Source: an uncultured Mycoplasmatota bacterium
GTDB taxonomy: Bacteria > Bacillota_I > Bacilli_A > RF39 > UBA660
Reading direction: 5' to 3'
Length of the DNA stretch: 16,695 nt
Assembly: GCA_900547995.1 (NCBI GenBank)
Contig: URIY01000038.1
Coordinates: 1-16,695, forward strand
Both the position numbers and the translations under genes were made by a program. The notes below the pieces were generated by a model that saw only the letters and a list, made by a program, of their open reading frames with translations, searched no databases and had not been told where the DNA came from. Numbering within the stretch: the stretch's first letter is position 1; every line of letters begins with the position of its first letter. Positions 7,615 through 13,659 of this stretch are shown here, piece after piece.

Positions 7615-7855
7615 TGATCTACCTCTCTTTCTTTTTTTTTGATGGTTTTAGTGTTACCAACAACTCCCTTTAAGGATGTATATATAGTTACTAGCCATAT
7701 ATGTAACGAGAATTTTAGATAATTCACAACTCCGTGCCAATAGGATACTTGCCTTGCATTTGTTTAACGAGTTGGCATATATCGGCGATTTCCAACTCTA
7801 TTTAATTTTCAAAGAACTATATTCAGGTTGCAAAATAAATTAAATTGCAACCATT
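7615..7855 (-). ncRNA. Structured 5' leader of the replication/mobilization operon
   Basis: From the promoter at 7862-7890 to the first gene there are about 240 transcribed nt, noticeably more GC-rich than the neighbourhood at 7655-7800. One CCAACTC in the transcript (plus-strand GAGTTGG, 7769-7775) can pair with GAGTTGG just upstream (plus 7792-7798). It can also pair with GAGTTG at two later places (plus CAACTC at 7727-7732 and 7661-7666). A competing stem uses TGCCAA (7735-7740) with TTGGCA (7772-7777). Another small stem is GTTAC/GTAAC (7687-7691/7703-7707). The three CAACTC copies are spaced exactly 66 nt apart. Mutually exclusive pairings suggest an attenuator or riboswitch-like leader, but no known family is recognised. 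Confidence 0.45.
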
Positions 7856-7938
7856 GAGTTGAGTATACTATATTCAAAAATGCTTGTCAACTATAAAGTT
7901 GCAAAAATATATAAAATTAATTAAAAAAGTTGCAAAAA
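7826..7938. promoter_or_regulatory. GTTGCAA operator array between divergent promoters
   Basis: Two copies form an inverted pair, GGTTGCAA (7826-7833) and TTGCAACC (7845-7852), with 11 bp between. Two more are direct repeats of AAAGTTGCAAAAA (7895-7907 and 7926-7938), exactly 31 bp or about three helical turns apart. The last copy overlaps the -35 of the rightward promoter and the others bracket the leftward one. The Xre-type regulator encoded at 7985-8497 is the obvious candidate ligand, giving autoregulation plus silencing of the mobilization operon. Confidence 0.65.
7862..7890 (-). promoter_or_regulatory. Leftward sigma-A promoter for the replication/mobilization operon
   Basis: On the minus strand TTGACA (7885-7890) is followed, after exactly 17 bp, by TATACT (7862-7867), almost a perfect vegetative promoter. 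Transcription should start near 7855. GTTGCAA operator half-sites lie just upstream of the -35 (7896-7907) and just downstream of the start (7845-7852 and 7826-7833), as expected for repression by the divergent Xre protein. Confidence 0.75.
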
Positions 7939-7958
7939 GAATAAAAATATGTTATATT
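7930..7958 (+). promoter_or_regulatory. Rightward promoter of the Xre/membrane-protein operon
   Basis: TTGCAA (7930-7935) and TATATT (7953-7958) are separated by 17 bp. The -35 is embedded in the fourth GTTGCAA operator copy. The predicted transcript starts about 20 nt before the ATG at 7985, with AAAGGAG at 7968-7974. This excludes the ATG at 7949, which lies inside the promoter. Confidence 0.6.
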
Positions 7959-7984
7959 TATATCACGAAAGGAGCTTTATTCGT

Positions 7985-8497
7985 ATGATTAATAATGAAG
8001 AAACTGTTGGGCAAATGATTGCTAGAGCAAGAGAAGAAAAAGGATTATCTAAAAGAGAATTATCAAGACTTGCTAAAATAAGTGATACAGAACTTGCTCG
8101 TATTGAATCAGGAGAAAGGGAAATACCCAACCCTAAAACTTTAAGAAAAATAAGTCAACATATAGGAATTAATTATAATGACTTAATGTATGCAGCTGGA
8201 CTTGGTTTTCAAGTTACACCTTTAAATCCATTTTTAATTAACTATTATTCAGGATTAAAAGGAGATCAAATTGTTGATGCTATACTTAATACTTCATCAG
8301 TAATTAAAAACTGGGAAGAAATGATAGAACAGTTTAAAAAAGATTTGAAGGAGAAGGATTATACTGAAACACAAAGAGAACAAATAGAACAGACTATTGA
8401 AGATACAGAATATCAAGTTAGAACAGCTAAAGAAATAGTTAATGTTTTAAATAGTGCTAGAAGAAAGGAGAATATTGAAAATGCAAAGAAAAACTAA
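7985..8497 (+). CDS. Xre-family transcriptional repressor
   Basis: A 170-aa cytoplasmic DNA-binding protein. A HTH_3/Cro-CI domain occupies about residues 5-62 ('VGQMIARAREEKGLSKRELS' then 'ISDTELARIESGERE'). A linker follows, then a charged coiled-coil C-terminus (about 100-165) likely used for dimerisation. The ATG at 7985 is chosen because AAAGGAG ends 10 nt before it; an upstream in-frame ATG at 7949 falls in the promoter. Its likely role is the master repressor of the element, acting on the GTTGCAA sites in the divergent promoter region. The last 17 nt overlap the next gene. Confidence 0.85.
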   Translation: MINNEETVGQMIARAREEKGLSKRELSRLAKISDTELARIESGEREIPNPKTLRKISQHIGINYNDLMYAAGLGFQVTPLNPFLINYYSGLKGDQIVDAILNTSSVIKNWEEMIEQFKKDLKEKDYTETQREQIEQTIEDTEYQVRTAKEIVNVLNSARRKENIENAKKN

Positions 8498-8930
8498 AAA
8501 GATATTTGATGTAATTAAAATTATTATAAATTTAACTATGCTTATACTTATGATTTTAAGCTTAACAACTAATAATGATAATTATTATGCCTGGTATTGG
8601 ATTGTAGTTTCAGCAATGCTTGTATTAGAAACATACTACTTGTTTAAATGGACTAAAGTTGGCGAATGGAATATTGATAAAAAAGATTCTAAATCTATTA
8701 GATATTCATTTGATGGAATAACAACAGGAACACTATGCACATCTGGACTTCTATATTTACTTGTTATGGGATTAGAATTAGTTAATAAGAGTATTAAAAC
8801 TAATGTATATGTAATAATTATTGTTTCTATTTTACTAACACTATCAGTAGTATTTAATTTATTAGCAGTAAATACAGCAAATAGAGAAAGTAGAGAACTG
8901 GCTGAAAAAATGTTTAATTATAAAAAATAA
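8481..8930 (+). CDS. Four-helix membrane protein, coupled to the Xre repressor gene
   Basis: A 149-aa protein of unknown family with four predicted membrane helices (about residues 8-28, 36-58, 80-100 and 108-130). It has a Lys-rich N-terminus, a basic cytoplasmic-looking linker after helix 2 and a charged C-terminus. The ATG at 8481 is used because AAAGGAG lies 10 nt upstream; a GTG at 8454 would add nine residues. It overlaps the Xre gene by 17 nt, so the two are translated as a unit. The arrangement suggests a membrane partner that senses a signal or sequesters the repressor, or a surface-exclusion/immunity protein; neither role is shown by sequence. Confidence 0.75.
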   Translation: MQRKTKKIFDVIKIIINLTMLILMILSLTTNNDNYYAWYWIVVSAMLVLETYYLFKWTKVGEWNIDKKDSKSIRYSFDGITTGTLCTSGLLYLLVMGLELVNKSIKTNVYVIIIVSILLTLSVVFNLLAVNTANRESRELAEKMFNYKK

Positions 8931-8995
8931 TGACAGCAATGACAGGAAAAAATGGGAGATACCCACCCAAAATTTGCCGTCATGCCGTCATCTGA
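8930..8995. repeat. GC-richer tandem/inverted repeat block, also an open 21-codon frame
   Basis: Two TGACAG copies 9 bp apart (8931-8936, 8940-8945) are followed by a hairpin TGGG-agata-CCCA (8953-8965). A tandem GCCGTCAT GCCGTCAT (8976-8991) is an imperfect inverted copy of the first pair. The whole block can fold into one cruciform. It also reads as a 21-aa frame starting at ATG 8930, overlapping the membrane gene's TAA by one base, and ending at TGA 8993-8995. It differs in base composition from both neighbours. A protein-binding or recombination site, or a mobile repeat, seems likelier than a peptide gene. Confidence 0.45.
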
Positions 8996-9001
8996 CATAA
9001 T

Positions 9002-9043
9002 AAAAATAGTATGATTCAAATTAATGATTCATACTATTTTTTT
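9002..9043. terminator. Bidirectional terminator between convergent genes
   Basis: AAAAATAGTATGA (9002-9014) pairs perfectly with TCATACTATTTTT (9029-9041), with more partial pairing (TGATTCA/TGATTCA region) in the loop. A run of seven T follows on the plus strand and A/T pairs mirror it on the minus strand. It separates the rightward Xre/membrane operon from the leftward double-HTH gene, whose stop codon it overlaps. Confidence 0.75.
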
Positions 9044-9478
9044 GTTATTAGTTCTACCAACTAACCAATCCATAGAAACATTGTATGTTTTACATATTGA
9101 ATAAGCAGGCATTATTTTTATTAAACTATAACCATTTTCATAATGATTATATGTTGATTGGTATAAATCACATTTGTCTGATAATTCTTGTTGAGTTAGA
9201 TTTAATTTTTCTCTTAATAACTTTAAATTTTTGCCTATTAACTTTTTATCTAATTTAATCGATTTATTATATTTAATATTCTTTCTAGTAAAACCAACTA
9301 GAAAATCTAATGAGTAGTCATATAAATTAGCAAATCTCACTAACTTATTTAATGGAATTGGTGTATAACCTGTTTCCCAATTTGAAATAGTTTGTTTACT
9401 AGCACCTAATATTATACCTAATTCTTCTTGTGTCATTTCTAATTCCTCACGACACCATTTTAAATTATTATCTATCAT
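9029..9478 (-). CDS. Regulator with two Xre/Cro-CI HTH domains
   Basis: A 149-aa protein made of two consecutive helix-turn-helix domains. The first is at about residues 5-60 ('ELEMTQEELGIILGASKQTI', ending 'SLDFLVGFT') and the second at about 76-143 ('KLNLTQQELSDKC', ending 'SMDWLVGRT'). Each ends in the same L-V-G-x-T motif, pointing to an internal duplication. The ATG at 9478 is chosen because AGGTG lies 6 nt upstream; in-frame starts at 9484/9487 overlap that site. The second domain has a weaker turn, so it may bind a half-site or mediate dimerisation. It is divergent from the 168-aa gene at 9604, and TGAATAA-type repeats between the two are its probable operators. Confidence 0.8.
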   Translation of the reverse strand: MIDNNLKWCREELEMTQEELGIILGASKQTISNWETGYTPIPLNKLVRFANLYDYSLDFLVGFTRKNIKYNKSIKLDKKLIGKNLKLLREKLNLTQQELSDKCDLYQSTYNHYENGYSLIKIMPAYSICKTYNVSMDWLVGRTNNKKIV

Positions 9479-9505
9479 ACTCATCACCTATAATAATTTT
9501 CCCAT

Positions 9506-9559
9506 TGAATAGATGATTATTCACAAAAGTACGACGCTATGAATAATTTGTGGTATAAT
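9506..9559 (+). promoter_or_regulatory. Extended -10 promoter with TGAATA half-sites
   Basis: TGGTATAAT (9551-9559) is an extended -10 box with no good -35. Upstream lie inverted half-sites: TGAATA (9506-9511) with TATTCA (9518-9523), and ATTATTCA (9516-9523) with TGAATAAT (9540-9547), the last pair separated by 16 bp. The symmetry between the divergent double-HTH regulator and the 168-aa gene suggests operators. The same ten bases TGAATAATTT occur again at 10167-10176. Confidence 0.5.
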
Positions 9560-9603
9560 TAATTATGGTAAGTTTAGGTTTTATAGAAAAGGAGCTATAG
9601 TAT

Positions 9604-10110
9604 ATGAAAAACGAAAACAATGATTACGTAAATAAAATTACAAGAAAAATGGTATCTAGTTTAAGTCAAATTGTGGAAATACAAGAATATAATTTAGATG
9701 ATTTAACTATATTAATTAGAGATTTAAAAGAAACAGAAAAAGAAAAAATAATCGAGGAAATAATAAATAATCAACTAATAGAATTAAAAGAAAAAACAGA
9801 GAAAAAAGTTAGAAATATTTTTAAACAAGTTGATGAAATAACAGATTACTTTATTAAAGTATATGATGATTCCGATATTATTAATGAATCTGATGATATT
9901 GCAAATGATTTATTATTTAAAGCACTAGGAAAAAATGGAAGGAAATTAGAATTTCCTATAAATATTTCTTATATAAAAAATTATTGTTTATCTTCCAATA
10001 TTAGTGATAATCAATTATATGATTCTTTAGTTTGGATTGCTCTAAGACTAGTAGCAATTAATTATTGTATTAAATATCATGAAGGTCTAGAAGAAGATAA
10101 AAACGAGTAA
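9604..10110 (+). CDS. Hypothetical protein of 168 aa, regulated with the double-HTH gene
   Basis: I do not recognise this family. The protein is highly charged, soluble and mostly helical. Residues 40-75 ('LIRDLKETEKEKIIEEIINN' and onward) look like a coiled coil. A compact second half ends in a helix 'DSLVWIALRLVAINYCIK' and an acidic tail. The ATG is preceded by AAAGGAG with 9-nt spacing and by an extended -10 promoter. Isolation beside its own divergent regulator resembles an accessory (defence, toxin or exclusion) cassette, but there is no catalytic motif to support any of these. Confidence 0.65.
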   Translation: MKNENNDYVNKITRKMVSSLSQIVEIQEYNLDDLTILIRDLKETEKEKIIEEIINNQLIELKEKTEKKVRNIFKQVDEITDYFIKVYDDSDIINESDDIANDLLFKALGKNGRKLEFPINISYIKNYCLSSNISDNQLYDSLVWIALRLVAINYCIKYHEGLEEDKNE

Positions 10111-10355
10111 TAAAATAGCAGTACCCCTTAAACTTACTTATATAAAAAAAAACAATGTTAAAAAAATGAATAATTTATATTTTCAATAATATCTTTTAGA
10201 ATGAATTATTAATAATTTGTTTTTTTTTATTATTAGTTTTAATGAATATAATGATTAATAAAAAAATAAATGTTATAATATTAAACAGATAAATAGTAAT
10301 TTGAAAGAGAGTTATATAAAAGATAAGAAATAGTATTAGAAAGAAGGGAAAGAAT
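10111..10355. other. 245-bp AT-rich intergenic region, possible boundary between element core and right-hand genes
   Basis: No gene is supported here. It holds a repeat of the TGAATAATTT motif (10167-10176). A 14-bp palindrome AATTATTAATAATT (10204-10217) is followed by a T10 run, which may be a weak terminator. The promoter of the bile salt hydrolase gene follows at 10274. It is the largest break in the rightward gene run and the only place inside the window where an element end could sit, but no copy of the left-end junction sequence is visible. Confidence 0.4.
10274..10303 (+). promoter_or_regulatory. Promoter and shared leader motif of the bile salt hydrolase gene
   Basis: A perfect TATAAT (10274-10279) has a poor -35 (TGATTA, 10252-10257). 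Seven bases downstream is AGATAAATAGTAATTTG (10287-10303). The same 17 bases follow another TATAAT in front of the exporter operon at 12917-12933, which points to common control of the two transcripts. Confidence 0.5.
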
Positions 10356-11330
10356 ATGTGTACAGCAGCAACTTATAAAACGAAAGATTTTTATTTTGGA
10401 AGAACATTGGATTATGAATTTTCATATGGAGATGAAGTAACAATAACACCAAGAAACTTTGAATTTAAATTTAGAGAAGTAGATGACATTAAGAGTCATT
10501 ATGCGATAATTGGAATGGCATTTGTTACTGAAGATTATCCATTATATTACGATGCAATAAACGAAAAAGGGTTAGCAATAGCAGGTTTAAATTTTGTTGG
10601 AAATGCTCATTATAAAGAAAAACAGGAAGGAAAAGATAATGTTGCTCAATTTGAACTGATACCATGGATTTTAAGCCAATGTTCAAATGTAAATGAAGCT
10701 AGAAATTTGATTGAAAAAATGAATGTGTTAAATACTCCATTTAGTGATAAATTACCATTAGCTAGCTTACATTGGATTATTTCCGATAGCACACAATCAA
10801 TAACTGTAGAGTCTGTTATTGATGGAATAAAAATATATGATAATCCAGTAGGGGTATTAACTAATAATCCATCTTTTGATAAGCAAATGTTTGCCTTAAA
10901 TAATTATATGTATTTATCACCTAAATCTCCAGAGAATAAATTTAGTAAAGAATTAGATCTAAGTTTATATAGTAGAGGAATGGGAGCAATAGGTCTACCA
11001 GGCGATTTATCATCGCAATCAAGATTCATAAGAGTAGCGTATACTAAATTAAATTCTTTTTCTAAAGAAGATGAAAAATCAAGTGTTAGTCAATTTTTTC
11101 ACATTTTAGGTAGCGTTGATCAACAAAGAGGATGCTGTGATTTAGGTGATGATAAATTTGAAATAACAATTTATACATCTTGCTGTAATGTAAATAAGGG
11201 AATTTATTATTATACAACATATGATAATCATCAAATAACAGCAGTTGATATGCACAAAGAAAATTTAGATAGTAATGTACTTATTCGTTATCCTTTGATA
11301 AAGGAAGAACAGATAAGAACTCAAAATTAA
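10356..11330 (+). CDS. bsh: Bile salt hydrolase (choloylglycine hydrolase)
   Basis: An Ntn-hydrolase that removes glycine or taurine from conjugated bile acids. It is 324 aa, normal for the family. After removal of Met1, Cys2 is the N-terminal nucleophile. Other catalytic/substrate residues are in place: Arg16, Asp19, Asn79 in 'AGLNF', Asn170 in 'VLTNNP' and Arg223 in 'SSQSRF'. Asn79, rather than the Tyr of penicillin V acylases, supports bile salts as substrate. 'YSRG' at 205-208 lies in the loop reported to influence glycine/taurine preference and looks like the S-R-x type; that is a tentative reading. There is no signal peptide, so it is cytoplasmic. The overall sequence strongly resembles enterococcal/listerial BSH. 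A site AAGGGAAAG precedes the ATG. The cardiolipin synthase gene follows with no clear terminator. Confidence 0.93.
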   Translation: MCTAATYKTKDFYFGRTLDYEFSYGDEVTITPRNFEFKFREVDDIKSHYAIIGMAFVTEDYPLYYDAINEKGLAIAGLNFVGNAHYKEKQEGKDNVAQFELIPWILSQCSNVNEARNLIEKMNVLNTPFSDKLPLASLHWIISDSTQSITVESVIDGIKIYDNPVGVLTNNPSFDKQMFALNNYMYLSPKSPENKFSKELDLSLYSRGMGAIGLPGDLSSQSRFIRVAYTKLNSFSKEDEKSSVSQFFHILGSVDQQRGCCDLGDDKFEITIYTSCCNVNKGIYYYTTYDNHQITAVDMHKENLDSNVLIRYPLIKEEQIRTQN

Positions 11331-11394
11331 TGTTTATTTATAAAGAAGATAAAAGTATTACATATAAAAATGAATTAGTATGAGGAGAAAAAAT

Positions 11395-12900
11395 ATGTGG
11401 ATGGCAGTAAAAAGAGGAATTGTTGTAGCAATAGGTTTATTAATACAAATTCTATTAACATTATTTATATATTTAAAATTTGGAGAATTTATAAGTATTA
11501 TTCAAGTAGTTTATGGTTTACTTAGTATTATAATTGTTTTAATGATTATCAAGTATAGTAAAAGATTAAGTAGCGATTTAATATGGATATTACTGATTAT
11601 GCTTTTTCCATTAATTGGAACACTTCTATATATCATACTTAGTAATAATATGAAAAGAAGTAAAGTTTTAAAGAATATTAATGAAAATATAGAAAATGGT
11701 CAAAAATACTTAATACAAGATGAATTTATAAAAAAAGAAATCGATACTAAAAATTTAGGACAATTAAAATATATAAGTGAATTTGCAGGATTTCCTGTAA
11801 CGAAAAACAATGAGATAAACTATTATTCTCTTGGTGATGACGTTTATCCTGTTATGTTAGAAGAACTAAAAAAAGCCAAAAAATTTATTTTTATAGAATA
11901 TTTCATTATTAATAATGGTACTATGTGGCAAGAAATTTTAGATATATTAAAAGAAAAAGCAAATTCAGGACTAGATGTAAGAGTTTTATATGATGATATG
12001 GGTTCTTTTGCTATGCTACCTAGTAATTATCCAAAGTTACTGGGAAAATATGGAATAAAATGTATGCAATTTAATAAATTATCGCCATTTGCAGGTATTA
12101 TTATGAATAATAGAGATCATAGAAAAATGATGATAATTGATGGACATACTGCTTTTTCTGGTGGAATTAATATTTCAGATGAATATATAAATATAAATAG
12201 TAAATTAGGAGTATGGAAAGATAATGGAATTAGGATAAAAGGTGAAGCTGTTTGGAATTTTACTGTTATGTTTCTAGAAATGTGGAATTCATTTAAAAAA
12301 GAAGATAATGATTATAATAAATACAAATATAATTTTACTGAAAAGTATAAGGAAAATGGTTTCGTTGTACCTTATGGGGAAAGTCCATTAGATGATGCTA
12401 TAACCGGCGAAGATATTTATCTAAATATTATCAATCAAGCGAAAAAGTATGTTTATATTTATACACCTTATTTAATTATTGATACAGATATGATAAATAG
12501 TTTAATCTTAGCTGCAAGAAGAGGAGTAGATGTCAGAATTGTTGTTCCTGGAATACCCGATAAAAAAATTGTATATGATTTAACCTCTTCTTATTTTTAT
12601 ACATTAATTAAAGGTGGAGTAAAAATTTATACTTATACGAATGGTTTTGTACATAGCAAAGTATTTTTATCCGATGATGAAATAGCAACTGTAGGAACAA
12701 TAAACTTAGATTATAGAAGTTTATATTTACATTTTGAATGTGGTATTTATATGAAGGATACAAATGTAATAAAAGATATCAAAAAAGATTTTGAGGATTC
12801 CTTTAAAGAATCACATAAAGTAGATGAAAAAGAAGCAAAAAATGGTTTATTTAAAGGACTATGGCAAGCTATTTTAAGATTATTTGCTCCAATGATGTAA
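11395..12900 (+). CDS. cls: Cardiolipin synthase (phospholipase D family)
   Basis: A membrane enzyme that joins two phosphatidylglycerol molecules into cardiolipin and glycerol. From ATG 11395 it has 501 aa, the usual bacterial ClsA length. Two N-terminal membrane helices and a third hydrophobic segment (about residues 5-85) precede two PLD domains. The HxKxxxxD motifs are 'HRKMMIID' (His242, Lys244, Asp249) and 'HSKVFLSD' (His420, Lys422, Asp427), each followed by the usual G-G/G-T-x-N stretch. ATG 11395 is preferred because GAGGAG at 11382-11387 lies 7 nt upstream; an ATG at 11380 would overlap this site. It starts 64 nt after the bile salt hydrolase gene, probably on the same transcript. 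Cardiolipin changes are known to accompany membrane stress, including bile, so a joint role is plausible. Confidence 0.93.
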   Translation: MWMAVKRGIVVAIGLLIQILLTLFIYLKFGEFISIIQVVYGLLSIIIVLMIIKYSKRLSSDLIWILLIMLFPLIGTLLYIILSNNMKRSKVLKNINENIENGQKYLIQDEFIKKEIDTKNLGQLKYISEFAGFPVTKNNEINYYSLGDDVYPVMLEELKKAKKFIFIEYFIINNGTMWQEILDILKEKANSGLDVRVLYDDMGSFAMLPSNYPKLLGKYGIKCMQFNKLSPFAGIIMNNRDHRKMMIIDGHTAFSGGINISDEYININSKLGVWKDNGIRIKGEAVWNFTVMFLEMWNSFKKEDNDYNKYKYNFTEKYKENGFVVPYGESPLDDAITGEDIYLNIINQAKKYVYIYTPYLIIDTDMINSLILAARRGVDVRIVVPGIPDKKIVYDLTSSYFYTLIKGGVKIYTYTNGFVHSKVFLSDDEIATVGTINLDYRSLYLHFECGIYMKDTNVIKDIKKDFEDSFKESHKVDEKEAKNGLFKGLWQAILRLFAPMM

Positions 12901-12904
12901 ACGA

Positions 12905-12933
12905 TATAATAAAATTAGATAAATAGTAATTTG
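12905..12933 (+). promoter_or_regulatory. Promoter and shared leader motif of the ABC exporter operon
   Basis: TATAAT at 12905-12910 begins 5 nt after the cardiolipin synthase stop codon. A weak -35-like TTGCTC lies inside the end of that gene (12884-12889). AGATAAATAGTAATTTG follows at 12917-12933, identical to the 17-mer before the bile salt hydrolase gene. Its position just after the -10 suggests an operator or a conserved 5' end of the mRNA. Confidence 0.5.
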
Positions 12934-12956
12934 TTAAATAGATTGGAGATGTAATT

Positions 12957-13658
12957 ATGGCTTATATAGAATTTAAAAAAGTAGATAAAATTTATCAAAT
13001 GGGAGAAGTAGAAATAAAAGCATTAAAGGATACTTCATTTGAAATTGAAAAAGGAGAATTAGTTTGTATATTAGGTCCAAGTGGTGCAGGGAAAACAACT
13101 TGTCTTAATATTTTAGGAGGAATGGATACATTAACTGGTGGTAAAGTTATAGTTGATGGAGTTAGAATAGATAAGTTAAAAGAAAAAGAACTCATTAAAT
13201 ATAGAAGAAATGATATAGGTTTTGTCTTTCAATTTTATAATCTTATTCAAAATATGACAGTATTAGAAAATGTGGAACTTGCAGTTCAATTATGCAAAGA
13301 TTATTTAGATCCTATCACTATTTTAAATAAGGTGGGATTAGGAAAAAGAAAGGACAATTTTCCTGCTCAATTATCTGGGGGAGAACAACAAAGAGTCGCT
13401 ATAGCGCGAGCAATCGCTAAAAATCCTAAATTACTTTTATGTGATGAGCCAACAGGTGCTTTAGATTATAAAACTGGAAAACAAATTTTAAAACTATTAG
13501 AAGATACTTGCCGAAAGGAAAAAATGACAGTAATCATTATAACACATAATGCTGCTATTTCTTTGATTGCTGATAAAATAATTAAGTTTAAAAATGGTGG
13601 CGTAGATGAAATTATCATAAACAAAAATCCTAAAAGAGTGGAGGATGTTGAGTGGTAA
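12957..13658 (+). CDS. ABC exporter ATPase, MacB/LolD (FtsE-like) class
   Basis: A 233-aa ATP-binding subunit with all motifs: Walker A 'GPSGAGKTT' (40-48), Q-loop Gln92 in 'FQFYNLI', signature 'LSGGEQQR' (139-146), Walker B 'LLLCDEP' (159-165) and H-loop His197. This subtype ('QFYNLIQNMTVLENVELA') pairs with FtsX-type permeases that use ATP to drive periplasm-facing conformational changes: export, lipoprotein release or peptide-antibiotic sensing and resistance. GGAGATG precedes the ATG. The stop codon lies 1 nt before the permease ATG, so the subunits are translationally coupled. Confidence 0.93.
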   Translation: MAYIEFKKVDKIYQMGEVEIKALKDTSFEIEKGELVCILGPSGAGKTTCLNILGGMDTLTGGKVIVDGVRIDKLKEKELIKYRRNDIGFVFQFYNLIQNMTVLENVELAVQLCKDYLDPITILNKVGLGKRKDNFPAQLSGGEQQRVAIARAIAKNPKLLLCDEPTGALDYKTGKQILKLLEDTCRKEKMTVIIITHNAAISLIADKIIKFKNGGVDEIIINKNPKRVEDVEW

Positions 13659-13659
13659 G

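Larger units (their letters stand above)
1590..10110. mobile_element. Integrative and mobilizable element (serine recombinase + MobV + RepA-like helicase), minimum extent
   Basis: This block contains a large serine recombinase, a MobV relaxase, a plasmid-type RepA helicase, Xre repressors and a Bro-N protein, and it interrupts a chromosomal gene at its left end. No VirB4, VirD4/TcpA or other type IV secretion genes are visible, so it is mobilizable rather than self-conjugative as seen here. The right limit given is only the last gene that looks element-like. The other half of the split ATPase is not found to the right, so the real element may run past 16695 and include the bile salt hydrolase and exporter genes. 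Confidence 0.7.

Noticed and set aside
7826..7938. Repeated GTTGCAA units considered as a CRISPR array
   Set aside because: Repeats are only 7-13 bp, mixed in orientation and spaced irregularly, with no cas genes; operators explain them better.
1590..10110. Self-transmissible ICE or prophage
   Set aside because: No type IV secretion ATPase, coupling protein, or phage structural genes are present in the window; only relaxase and replication functions are seen.
10356..11330. Penicillin V acylase instead of bile salt hydrolase
   Set aside because: The residue in the substrate pocket is Asn79 ('GLNF') rather than the Tyr usual in penicillin V acylases, and overall similarity is to enterococcal/listerial BSH.
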